A stretch of DNA of 64,000 nucleotides from assembly GCF_020740795.1 (NCBI RefSeq), contig NC_067283.1, positions 45,497,659-45,561,658 of the forward strand, read 5' to 3'. Below the pieces are notes generated by a model. It did no database searches and was not told the DNA's origin. It worked only from the letters and a program-made list of their open reading frames with translations. Both the position numbers and the translations under genes were made by a program. The stretch is from Apus apus (Eukaryota > Chordata > Aves > Apodiformes > Apodidae). The first letter of the stretch is position 1, and every line of letters begins with the position of its first letter. Below, piece by piece: positions 24,225-35,300 of this stretch.

Positions 24225-27200
24225 TTACCGTCTTGGGCCCCCTCTTCCTCTTCCACGACCTCGGCCTCTCCCACGGCCTCTGCCACGGCCTCTTCCAGCA
24301 ACTTAGCAGATGAAACAAAAAGGATAAATCAAGTGAGACCCAGGGAATACTTTCATTTTGATTAGAACATTCTGCATCAAGCATAAACAACACAATGCCT
24401 CATTGCAGGGAAGTAGTAAGTCGCAATATTAAGCCTGTTAATGGCTTAGGAAGTTTCAGACAGTGTTTCCACCTTTTCTTTGGGTTTTTCAGTACACAAC
24501 TTCAACAGACCAGCACTTGTCTTCAGCTTCACTGCAGCAGACAAGGGGACACAGCACCACAGCTGGCTGCTTCCAAATGCTCTGACAGAGAACTAGGATC
24601 CCTCTTTTTTTTTTTATAAAAATCTAGTTTTTCAAGCATCAGGAAAAGCATATGTAAGACAAGAGCATTTTGTTACTACACATTACAGTGGAAAAGGGTT
24701 TTTTGGGTTTTTTTGCCATAGCTGTCACTGGGGTTTATCAAGTACACTGCTAAAGGGAAATGCCAGTTTTAATGGGCTGTGAAATTCCCAAGCTCAGCCT
24801 CTCTCAGTCACCATGTGAGAAGGCAAAACTGTGAAAGGATCCCACCACCGAACTGCTCCTAATGTTTTCAATGACTCCTCTGCCAACTCCAGACATGATT
24901 TTCAGGCCAACGTCTTGGGTTGTGCATGCCTACTTTTAAATACTGCTACTTAATGGTAAAGGGAGAACAGAATCACAGAGTAATTCAGGCTGCAAGAAAC
25001 TACTGGAGGTCCTATGATCCATATGGTGGTAAAATGTCATTTCACCCCCTTTTCCTAGAGAAACATGACCTGTCCCATTAGGTTGCAAGGCTACTCTATA
25101 AACTTTTTAAATGACTGGTTAATTTCAAGCAGGTCTATCAGTGTAAGGCTCAAAAAGATAGGAAGAAACTTAAAATTCTGTGGAAGTGGGTGGCAGGGCA
25201 GGGGAGACACAATAGCACCCACATGCAAGCAGCAGGCTGTATGACCCTGTTCCAGCTGACAGCACCTAAGTTAGAAATGCAGTGAAGAAACAAAGCAGAG
25301 GCACAGGAGAAATTTGTGAGAAGAAAAGTGTCACTTGTTTTGCTGACAATAGTTTGACTTTGTAAAACACACAGAAGCATCAACCCCTGACTCAATGATT
25401 ACAGCACCTACATGCGATCAGCAGCGGGTGCTGTTCACATGTGCCCCTCACACCTCAGCCAGCATCCTGCCTTCCACTGACAATTCCATTTCCCAAGGAC
25501 AGACCACCTTACATAGTTTTGAAGCCCAAGGGCATTTACAGACTAAGGAAAGCAGCGGATTCGAGAGCTTCAGTACAGGGAAGACTGCAGGAGTGTCAAA
25601 CTGAGGTAAACAGCACATCACAGGTCCTTTCTTCAAAGTTAAAAAGACATAGTGATGCTCTTGTTCACATCACATTTTCAGTTTCAAACAGTAATCTAAC
25701 CATACTCCAATGTCTCCACATGGTCAGGTTATTTTTGATGGACATGAAGAGCGAAATACTTTCAGGAGCTTTATCCTTATTCTGTAGCAAGACAGCAGCC
25801 ATAACACTTGTGCTTTGTGATGCACACACCTGCGGGTTCCTTACACTGCTTCAGTAAGGTAAGCACACCAATTCATAGCATAAAGATGGAACAAAGTCTG
25901 CAGAGCCAAATACTTAAAACACTAATTACAGGAGAAATTGTATTACATCATTTTAGAGCACAATTAGCTTTCCCTTAAAACTGATTATTTTAAAAATACT
26001 CCGATTAGCCACTGGGCAGAATATATACTGCTGGAAGACAACCTACAGATCTTCTGGGGCTTACTGGATATTAATCTCTATAGTGCAGACTAAAACTGAA
26101 TTACTCTCTACACTGTTAGGCTTCTAAGGAAGAGGTTTTTGTTCAACAGCCTTTTGAAAAAAAATAGTTCCAGGAAGAGCACAGAGTGGGACACTGCCAG
26201 GAGCCAAAGCTAGCAATCTGCTCATCAAAATACAGCCTGGACTCCCTCAGATTCTCAAGTCTCTCAAATTCCATTCTCCAACAGATTACTTTTATCCAAA
26301 ATCCAGGGAGATTTTAGTGAAACATTCCGTACTGTTCTAAAGAGGCTGTTCTGTGTTTTACTAGGCTACATGAAGTTCCCCACTCAAACTGGGGACACAA
26401 CACATTTGGAGAACAGGAAATGTAAATCTCTGGTGTCAATGCTGAGACAGTAACAGGTTTAGATTTACCCAAGCTCAAAAACATTCAAATTTTGAAAAGG
26501 AGATGTATGAAAAGTCATGCACATTATTTCACATGGAAGAAAGCTCTAGAGATGCTAAGAAGGTGAGCAAGGCAGACTTACCAGTTCAATATCAAACCCT
26601 CAAAAATGAAAGAACTAGCTGCCAAAGGCAGACATTAAGACACTCAAATCATGTCTTCAGATTCGAGGCACAGAAAGGCAGAACACCCACAGACTGAGAA
26701 AGCACAAACTAACCTGCTTCTCTTTTCTTGGATTTGACTTTTGGTTCCACATCCACTAGCAAAGTATCCAGAGGCAAACTGTCTGGCAGAATGAAGTACC
26801 GGATGTTATTCCCTCGAATACTGAGCGTCTCCAGCTGCACGGGTTCTCTGTTCTTCAGCGTCATTTTCACTGCTTTGAGATGTGTGTTCATACTGACATC
26901 CACTCCTGAAACCACACAAGCCTCATGTCAGGGCTGAGCGCCTCCAAAATGGTCCCTTGTTGGCTGTTTTCAAGTATACACAAGCTTTGAGATTTATCCT
27001 GTTCATTAATACCTGCCTCTGCCATTAAGCCTCTAACTGAAGAAAACTACATGCCTTCTTCTCTCTTGAATTTAATTGATTGCTACAGACCTTTATCTAG
27101 GTTTTAGCAACAACTGCAGCAATTCTGTAAAAGGTTAAAACAATTCCTTGGAAAAACAAATAAACTGCTGCTTTTTACAGAAGTCCAATACGAGTCCTTT

Positions 27201-30121
27201 GACTTTTAAGAAGAAGGAAACCAAACCTTTGAGGCAGAAAAATAAGTGCATCATTTCCTCTTTCTGCCAACCTCAGAAGGTGTCCAACTGGCAAAGCATT
27301 TATTATCTGATAAAATACATCTAATAGTAGTGCAGTAATCTGCTATGAAAGTACATAAAGTATACTGGTGCAAGGAACAATCACTGTGGTTACAAACTTC
27401 ATGAACAGCCCGTATGTAAGTGCTGTATGGAGTCAGTACCGTGCCCACTAGAAAAAAGTTCTACTTGAATGTGTGTATTCAATAACAGCCCTGAAAAGCA
27501 CCAGAAAGCACCCTATCTTACTTTCTATCTTGCATGGGATTTGATCTCAAACTATGAAGATCAAAACAAGTCACTTTTTCAGATAAAAAATTCAGGCAAA
27601 AGATAGAAACTGCACTTGACAAACACCTGCTGATTCAGTGACAGGGCACCCACACGAGCAAAATCCTTTGTGTTCAAACTTGTGTACAAACATCACTTTG
27701 TGGTAAAAATAATTATTGTCTGATAGCACAAACACTGAAAGGCAGACTGTAAGATGTCTTGCCAAGGTGAAGAGTGTAAGTGAGCAGCAGGCCAGAACCA
27801 GAAGAATGACTGTAGTTATTCCATGTATTTTCCTGTCCTCTCTCCTTCTTTTTACACGGCTCCCCAGCACCTGACCTGCTCCCTTGGTTTATGCAACACA
27901 CCCATCACATGAAACCCATCTCTTCAGCCTGCCTGCTCTGGCCCACCCACCCCCTGGGAGGAAGAGGAGATGGCACCATTTGCTAGCAGTGCAGCAATTA
28001 CAGACACTGTTCACACACCAGTGGGGAAGATTAAAGCTTTAGAAATCCAGATTGCATTCAAAGATTTTACAGATTCTTATCAGAAAATCTGAGACTCTGC
28101 TCAACAATTAAGCCTGCAAGAGCACCAAGGTCAGGAGACAAGCGGTTCATTTGCTTCCTCCCTAGCTGGGTTCAACAGAGCATGCTGCAATTAGATACCA
28201 GGGTGGTGCATTCAGGCCTAATCAAAGCTGATAGATCCTGCTACAAAATTCTGCCAAACCTCAGCAGACTGTTACTAGCCAAAAAAGCACCCAAGCAATC
28301 ACCTGGAATACAACAACTCTGCCAAGTCTGAATTTTCTTTTTTATTACCAGCGTCTGGGCAGGAGAGCTTCTAAAAGTAGCCTGGGGTGAGTGAAGGAGA
28401 GGAGATCAGGCATGATCATCAACTTACCTGTAATGATTTCCTTTAAATATGAGGTGCCCAACCTACATCCCTGATTGTCTCTAAAGCAATGCCAACATCA
28501 ATGTTCTCAGACCAATATCCCTCATTAACATTGCTAAAGCAACAAAACAGCCCACACATTTTTCAGTAAGAACCATGCAGTGATAAATCAAGACTTTTCT
28601 GCAACTACTAGTTCAGTGATACAAAGAAGCACCAGCTAGACAACAGCACCCTCAAACCTGTGTTACAGAAGAAGCCTTTGGCACCAGCAGAGCACCAACA
28701 GGATTTTTTTTGCCCTGTATCCCCCATCAAGCTACCTCTTTTCAAGCTAGTTTCATGAAATCAATATAAGTGTATGCAAAGATGCATGTCCATGTAAGTT
28801 CATCCTAACCACAGCTAACACATGCTCAACAGAAATAATTAATTTTTAAATTACCTACACAAAGCTTAAACTTATTTAAGACTACAGAAACACTTAACAT
28901 TTACCATTTACCTGTACCAGCACTAAAAAAAAAAAGTTCCCCCTCTTCTGGTGAATCAGCTGTAGTGTTTTTATCCAACTAAAGCTTATTAAAATTTCAA
29001 GAGGAAAAAAAAAATCAGATGTAGTGAGACATCTTATAAAAAATTAGCTGTATAAAATCTACCCCCACCCGCACTACTGTGCTGCTAAAACTTCAAGATC
29101 ACACCATGCTTCCAGCAGCTTTGTCAACGGTTTGGAAAAGCTCACTCCTCATCCCCCAGGCTGCCTGCCAGCAAAGCCTGCAGCGAGGCCCAGAGGCTCC
29201 CAGGATGACAGCGAATTTACTGCCTCCCAACAGCTTCTGCAAACGGCCTGGCTCTTCCACAACCAATACAACTTAAGCCTGCACACAGAGATGTGAATGA
29301 ATAAAAACACCTCCTGCGTCTTGCAGAGAAGGTGCCCAGGAGGGCGCGTACGAGCCCGACAAACCCGGCCCGGCGGGAAGGCGAGGGGCGGCACTTCGCC
29401 GCAGTCCCGCCGTACTACCTGTGATAGTTCCGTGCACCTGCGTCCCGTTCTTCAGCTCAATGGTCACAGTCTCGTGGCTCAGCTTCATGAGAAACCTAGA
29501 AGCGAAACAAGACCCCCGTCACTCCCACAGAAAGCCTCGCGTGCTTAACGCCCCCGCTGCAGACAAACCAGGGATGCGCCCCGAGCTGCGCCCCCCGCCC
29601 GCAGGCGCTCGGAGAAGCGAGAGGAAGAGACAGACAGACAGACAGACAGAGGGACAAACGCCACCGCCGGGAGGGGGGACGCTCGACCCAGACCCTGCCG
29701 AACCCAGCGCCCTGCCTCCAGCCCAAAGGGGCCCGGCCGTACGCAACGAAACGCACCTCTGAAAACCTCAGCGATACCTCCGGGGGGGGGAGCGGTAACC
29801 ACGACCAGGAGTATTGTGCCCCTCCCCCCAAATGGGTGCTCTCAGCTTTCGGCCTCCCAGGCCTCGGCCGCACGGCTGCGCCATGCCGGGCCCGAGGCCC
29901 CGCCGCCGGCAGGAGGCCCCGCCGCCGCCGCAGGCCCCGCCGCCCCCATCCCCATCCCGGGGTCCCTCCGTGCCCGGAGATGGGGGGAGGGGGGGGGGGA
30001 ATCCCGCGAGGCGACCAGGAGCGCGGCGCGGGCCCAACGGCCGGGCGCGCGGGGCTAACGGCCGGGCGCGCGGGGCCATCCGCCGCCATCCGCCTCCATC
30101 CGCTCACCTGACGAGCTTCAT
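24225..30121 (-). CDS. SNRPD1: SNRPD1, small nuclear ribonucleoprotein Sm D1, complete, 4 coding exons
   Basis: Exons in transcript order are 30121-30108 (14 nt, MKLVR), 29495-29419, 26905-26714 and 24301-24225. They total 360 nt and encode 119 aa, the length of human SmD1, and as remembered the sequence is near-identical. The Sm1 motif spans about residues 10-45 ([18 protein letters not shown]). Sm2 includes [14 protein letters not shown]. The tail after KSKKREAVAG is a run of GR repeats ending GGPRR. In known biology SmD1 joins the heptameric Sm ring on U1, U2, U4, U5 and minor-spliceosome snRNAs, and the GR tail is symmetrically dimethylated by PRMT5 and bound by SMN. The start codon has a GCCGCCATG context. 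Donors are GTGAGC, GTAGTA and GTTAGT. The introns and intact frame exclude a retrocopy. Confidence 0.98.
24968..25022 (-). mobile_element. Diverged CR1 3'-end fragment in SNRPD1 intron 3
   Basis: The plus-strand text AGAATCACAGAGTAATTCAGG followed by GGAGGTC resembles the reverse complement of the CR1 3' end. It is short and diverged, so the family is likely but not certain. Confidence 0.55.
29629..29650 (+). repeat. GACA tetranucleotide microsatellite
   Basis: About five and a half GACA units lie in SNRPD1 intron 1, inside the CpG island. Confidence 0.9.
30036..30077 (+). repeat. 21-bp GC-rich tandem repeat, two copies
   Basis: The unit AACGGCCGGGCGCGCGGGGC plus one base is repeated at 30036-30056 and 30057-30077, differing only at the last base. 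It lies in SNRPD1 intron 1, about 30 bp from the exon 1 donor. Confidence 0.9.
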
Positions 30122-30455
30122 GGCGGCGGGAGGCCGGGCGGGCCGGGGCCGGGAGCGGCGGGCGCCCCGCGGGCAGCGCAGAGCCCGTCGGCGGGCAGGC
30201 CCCGAGGCGCGGGCGGTGCTGAGGCCTCCTCCGAGCGGGCCGCGCCGCCGCCGCCGCCGCCAGGAAAGGGCCGCTCGGCGCTCGAGGGGCGGAGGCGGAA
30301 GAGGCGGGGCCGGCGCCCTCGCTCCCGGCCCGGCCGGGGGGAGGCGGGAGCGGCGGGAACAGGGCCCGGGAGAGGAGGGAGCGAGGGGCGCGGAAAGGGC
30401 GAGCCCCGAAACACACGAGTGCGCCACGGACACCGCGAGTAGAAAAGTTGAACGT

Positions 30456-30461
30456 TTTATT
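30456..30461 (-). terminator. SACM1L: Likely distal SACM1L polyadenylation signal
   Basis: AATAAA on the minus strand is followed downstream by a GU-rich stretch (GGTGTCCGTGGCGCACTCG, then TGTGTTTC), a classical cleavage context. It would give a 3' UTR of about 1.9 kb. Alternative AATAAA signals on the same strand lie at 31258-31263 and 31908-31913. The site is only about 335 bp upstream of the SNRPD1 start codon. Confidence 0.6.
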
Positions 30462-32361
30462 GTCGTTTATGAACACAGCGAGTGACGGTCAGAAACACAG
30501 ACTCCGGGCAAAGCGCTGCCCTCCCGGTGCCTTCCAGCTTGGAAACCCCCCAGGTTTTACTTCCCACAGTCTCTCCTGGCAGCGGCCGGGGCTGAGCTGC
30601 TGCACCGAGCCCTCCCAAGCCGCCGTTCTTTCCAGCGCACGAGAGAACCAAACGCTGCTGCTTCCCAGCGAGCCAGCGGAGCCCTCGCCTCCAACCGCCC
30701 AGCCTGGGCTCTGTTTGTCCTCCGTGCCCAGAACACAGGTCACCGCGGAAAGGTTGGAGAGCTTCTCCCAGTGAACCCCCAACTGGTACTTCCATTACAG
30801 CATCTAAAAGCTAACGGATACTTCGCAAGTACTAGTGCGCATGAACAGGTTATGTTTACACAGAACCCAGAGAGGCCTCCAGAAACATTCAAGGTTAAAA
30901 CGAACAGTTAACAGGTGGAAAAAAAAACCACAACAAAACCTGTACATATTTTCAGTCTTAACACAAGGCAACACTGGAGTATCAGTGCTGTCTGTTCCAG
31001 CTTCTGTAGGGACAGCTGCTTTAGTCTCAAATATTCTACTTGTTTCTCTCTTCCCCCTATGTAGATTTTATAGTTGCAATCTGAATATACAGCTGTACTT
31101 ACAGGAAATATTCAACAATGTACGGCGCCTTAGGCAAGTTCCATGTCTGGTTTTGAACAAACCATATAAAATAAGTGACAAAATAGTTTAATATTGGTCC
31201 TTGGTTAGGATTACTTATTTTTATACAGCTTGGAAGCACTAAATTTAAAGACACACATTTATTAACCAGCACAAATTATTCTGTAGCTTTTTTTTTTTCC
31301 TCTTTTTTTTTTTTTTTAAAGTGTGTTACAGTATCATGCATGAAAAGCAAGCTGCTGCTCCCAAGCGCAAAGATGGAGTTTAAACTCCAAATGCTTCCTC
31401 CTCAGGTTGTTATTCCTTCTTTCACAAATTATTTCAACATAACCACAAACAGATGCAGCTGACTAGCAAAACAATTATGAAGTTCACCTTTTACGCTGTG
31501 ACCCATTCTTAAAGTAATGGAGTACTTTGGACCTTTAGCATAAGGAAGTTTCAATAAACACTGTGAAAGATTTTTTACATTCTTTGATTTCATTTACATC
31601 TTTAGAAAGGAAATTCTATATTTTAACTCGCTAACTAATGAATCATCTTCTGGAGACTGTAGTACTGAAACAGTGCAAGACATTTGCAGCTTCAGGAACA
31701 TCCAATTACACTGTCCTTTCACCCAAACAATGATGAGTAGAATATTGCATCAGTCCTAGATAAACAAGACAGGACAAAGAGCTCATTTGAGAAGAACATC
31801 AGGATTCAAAAACCTTTTCTATTTAGTGAAACGAATTCAGACAAATATGCACGAAGAACTTTTATCACAACAAATGTAATCCAGCTGAAAGTCTTGGAAC
31901 TAGACTTTTTATTGGTATGTAGCCTTATTTGTTCAGAGACCACAACTAGAAGCTTCAACATCTGTTTGTTTTTTTTTGCCACAAGAACAGCATCTGAGCT
32001 CTCTGCTGTCAAGCCAGAGACCAGAAATTCAGCTGAAACAGCCCAGGTGGACTATGAGCTCAAGCAGTCCGCTTATGCCCTAAAACAGACACCAAAGAGC
32101 TGGCTTTCATCTTTGCATTACCTCAGCAGGAGGGGAGCCCCCTCCACTAATGCAATATTCCAAAGACCATTGCCACTAAGACTGTCGAGTCAGGCCTCAT
32201 TGAGAGCTACCACCACCACAGGACATGAATTCCACCCCAACCCCTGCTGCCAAGGAAGAATGTTAAAAAGACCACTGTTCGGTGTGGAAAGCAGGTCAGT
32301 AGAGACTCCAGGTGTGGCTTGAGGAATCCTCAGTACCAAGCCGCTTTCCACACACACAAAT
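30462..32361 (-). other. SACM1L: SACM1L 3' UTR
   Basis: AT-rich non-coding sequence between the SACM1L stop and the distal polyadenylation signal, with no convincing ORF. It contains runs of T near 31290-31317 (A-rich in the transcript). The assignment depends on which polyadenylation site is used. Confidence 0.6.
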
Positions 32362-35300
32362 TCAGTCCATCTTCTCCTTCTGGACCAGCTTGGGTGCATC
32401 TACAAAATCCTTGCCGTTGTAAAGGATGATAGCAAAAGTTCCAAAGCTTGCACTTCCCCAGAAAAGCACATAGGCCAGTGTCTCAGTCCATGTATCACCT
32501 GTTAAGAACCAGATAAACATTTTAGTTCATCATCTTCGGTCACCAGAGAGGGTTTGTTTTGTTTGTTTGTTTGTTTTTAGTGCAGAAGAAAAATACCTCA
32601 ACACCCTCCTCAGAGATCTGTCAAATTAGAAGCCCTTCATGGGTACTGGGGTCTCTTTTTTCCTGTATTTCCTTATCTACGAAAACTGTGTCTGCCACAC
32701 AGTTCTTATAATATTTTGAACAGACAGCTACAGAAGTCAGAGTCAAAATGCTACTGGCACTAATGTTAGAAAATTCAAGGCAAAAGCAGAAAGCAAAAAC
32801 CTTCACAACTCCTAACTGATTTAAATTAGGACATTCATCAGAACAGGGTTATGCCTATATCTCACTTTTCTGAACTGTCTTTCTGCCCAAAATTCAGTAG
32901 GTGTTCTTCTGGGGATTCTTCTTATAATGAAGCTAGATTTGGGGGCAATTAACTGCACTTTAACTTATTTCCACAAAAGTTTTAATGTTGTTTTATATTT
33001 TCCACATTAATGACCTAGGGCTAACCCTCAATCTCCAGAGCCATGTTCAGACACCTTTTAGTATAACTGAAAAGCAATTTTATACTGAATGGTTTTGGGT
33101 AACCATTTATAGAACACCCTCACACAAGCCAGCTATTTTTGTGGAATTAAACTCAATAGTGACTTACCAGCCATTAGCAAACAAATAATGCACATGGAGA
33201 AAGCGACCACCATAATAATAGGCAACTGCAGAAAGAGAAAAAGAATAATCACTTGACATAGTAGCACTTATATTCCTTATTTTCCTTTCAAATGAACTGT
33301 GTTGCAAAGCTATTTACTTTTGTTGCAATAAGGTTGCTTTATTTACCAATTCACTTCCTGTCAGGGACAACTAGTTTTGGATAGTTCCAAAAATTCAGAA
33401 GAGTGTGCTCAATAACCAGATTCAGAATTAAAATACACCTTCCATCTATTAAAAGAGAGGTAGAGGTTTGTGGTTTGTGTAGGAAAAAAAAAAAAATACA
33501 CCAGCCACTAATTAAACCCATGATGTCCACAAATACCATTTCACAAAACAGAAGGGAAGAAGAAATTTTTTTTTTCTGTTACAGTCTGTGGTTCTGCATG
33601 AAATACGAGAAGCTTCACAAGCTCCTTCTGCAGAAGGAAGCAGTCATTGATGGTGACTAGAACTTCTCCCCTTCCACTTGATGAAGTGGATTTTTACAAA
33701 GTGCAAACAGCAGTGTTTTCAATACCTCAAGAACACTCCATTTTCTATCAAGGGAACAGTCTGGGTTTAGTCCTACAAGCAGGTATCATAGAAACAGCCA
33801 GATTATAGGGATGCTTCATTACTAAATAGACAAATTCTATTTAATCATATGAAGCAAGTGACTAGAAGGTTGCATTTGTTTCTGCAGTCATTAATAAAGT
33901 CACCATACTCACAGCTAAGAACTTCCAATCTTTCTTGACATGTAGAGGACTGGCAGGTTCTACTTCATCCACTGAATAATTTCCAAGAAAAAGATCAATT
34001 GCATCCTGGATGAGAAATGGAGAAAGCAAGAGTTAGAATGCACATGAATGTTAAGCAAATACATTTTCTCACAGTTAAAAGCCTAACTTACTTGTCTAAA
34101 TCCATCAGAAAAGTTGTTTTTGTAGTAACGTATTAATGAGTTCCAGCCATCCATTATTAAGCCCCACTGAGTTCTCTTCCCAGTTCTGCAAAAAGAAGTT
34201 TTGAAGAATATTTTAAACGTATTTCTAACTCAGGAAGATAATTTCAGATTTACAGGTCTTTTGTTGTTCAGATGTGTACCATGTTTAATGAATACCTGCA
34301 TGTAAATATATTTATCTAGTGCTGCCTCTACTATTACCACACATACTTGTAACAACGTTTGAAAGTAAAACTACACTCCTCTCTATCCCACAAAGTAAGT
34401 GTGCTTTGAAGAGGCACATTTTCTTTTCCTGATAGCCTTTTCTCCTTTCATATAAACAGTGAAGAATGGTGTAGATTGTATTTTGACATTTTACCAGTTG
34501 AACCATTGCAAAATTCATTAACGGTCTAAGCCCCAAATTAGTAACCTTCTCAGATATGACTTATAGACAATCCCAAACATGCTCCAAAACCCAGAAGACC
34601 TTTACAAGAAAGGCTGACTTGCCTTGTGTAATCTGTCTTTAAGGCACCAGTTCCAGCATATTGCTTGGCACAAGCATTAGCATTATCAGCCCATGCTGTG
34701 AAAAGGAAAACATTCAGAAAGATTAAGTTATGTATTCTATTTGGAAAAAAGTGGTTGTTTGAACTCTATGAACAGCCTACCATTTTTGTAGATTTTCTCA
34801 AAGTCTGCTTGCTCTTCAATTCTCTGTCCAACATGGAGAACACCTAGCCTCTAAAACAAAAAGCATATTGAAGCTTATTAGTAGTTTGCTACAAAAATTA
34901 GGATTTGCTCTCAGAAAAAACTATTTTTATTAAGTTAGAGTCTGGCTGATACATTTCAAGTAGCATAGAAACTCAAGTATGCAAGGTCTTACTGAAGTGT
35001 TAAAATTGCATTTCCATTCCAAACAGAAAGCCTCTTTCCTCTTCCAGCTTAACCACAGTAAAGTCACAGAATCAAATGTTCAGGGCTGGAAGGGACCTCC
35101 AGAGATCCTCAAGTCCAACCCCCTGCCAGAGCAGGACAAAAAACTAGGGCAGATCACTCAGAAAGGCATCCAGACAGGTCTTGAAAGTCACTTGTTTACT
35201 CTAAGGGTTATGGAGCACTAGAACAGGCTCCCCAGAGAGGCTGTGGAATCTCCTTCTCTGGAGACTTTCAAGACCTGAGCACTGTGACCCTCACAGTAAT

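Larger units (their letters stand above)
29330..30430. promoter_or_regulatory. SNRPD1: CpG island at the SNRPD1 promoter
   Basis: A dense CpG- and GC-rich stretch covers the end of intron 2, coding exon 2, intron 1, exon 1 and about 300 bp upstream of the start codon. I see no TATA box, as is usual for a housekeeping gene. G-runs such as those at 29984-30000 could form G-quadruplexes. The SACM1L distal polyadenylation signal lies just beyond its upper edge. Confidence 0.8.

Noticed and set aside
24225-30121. SNRPD1 as a processed pseudogene
   Set aside because: It has three introns with proper splice sites, a CpG-island promoter and an intact 119-codon frame.
29496-30476. 326-codon minus-strand frame, and the opposite 223-codon frame at 29814-30485
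   Set aside because: Both are GC-rich, low-complexity frames in the SNRPD1 CpG island, crossing real exon-intron borders with no family features.
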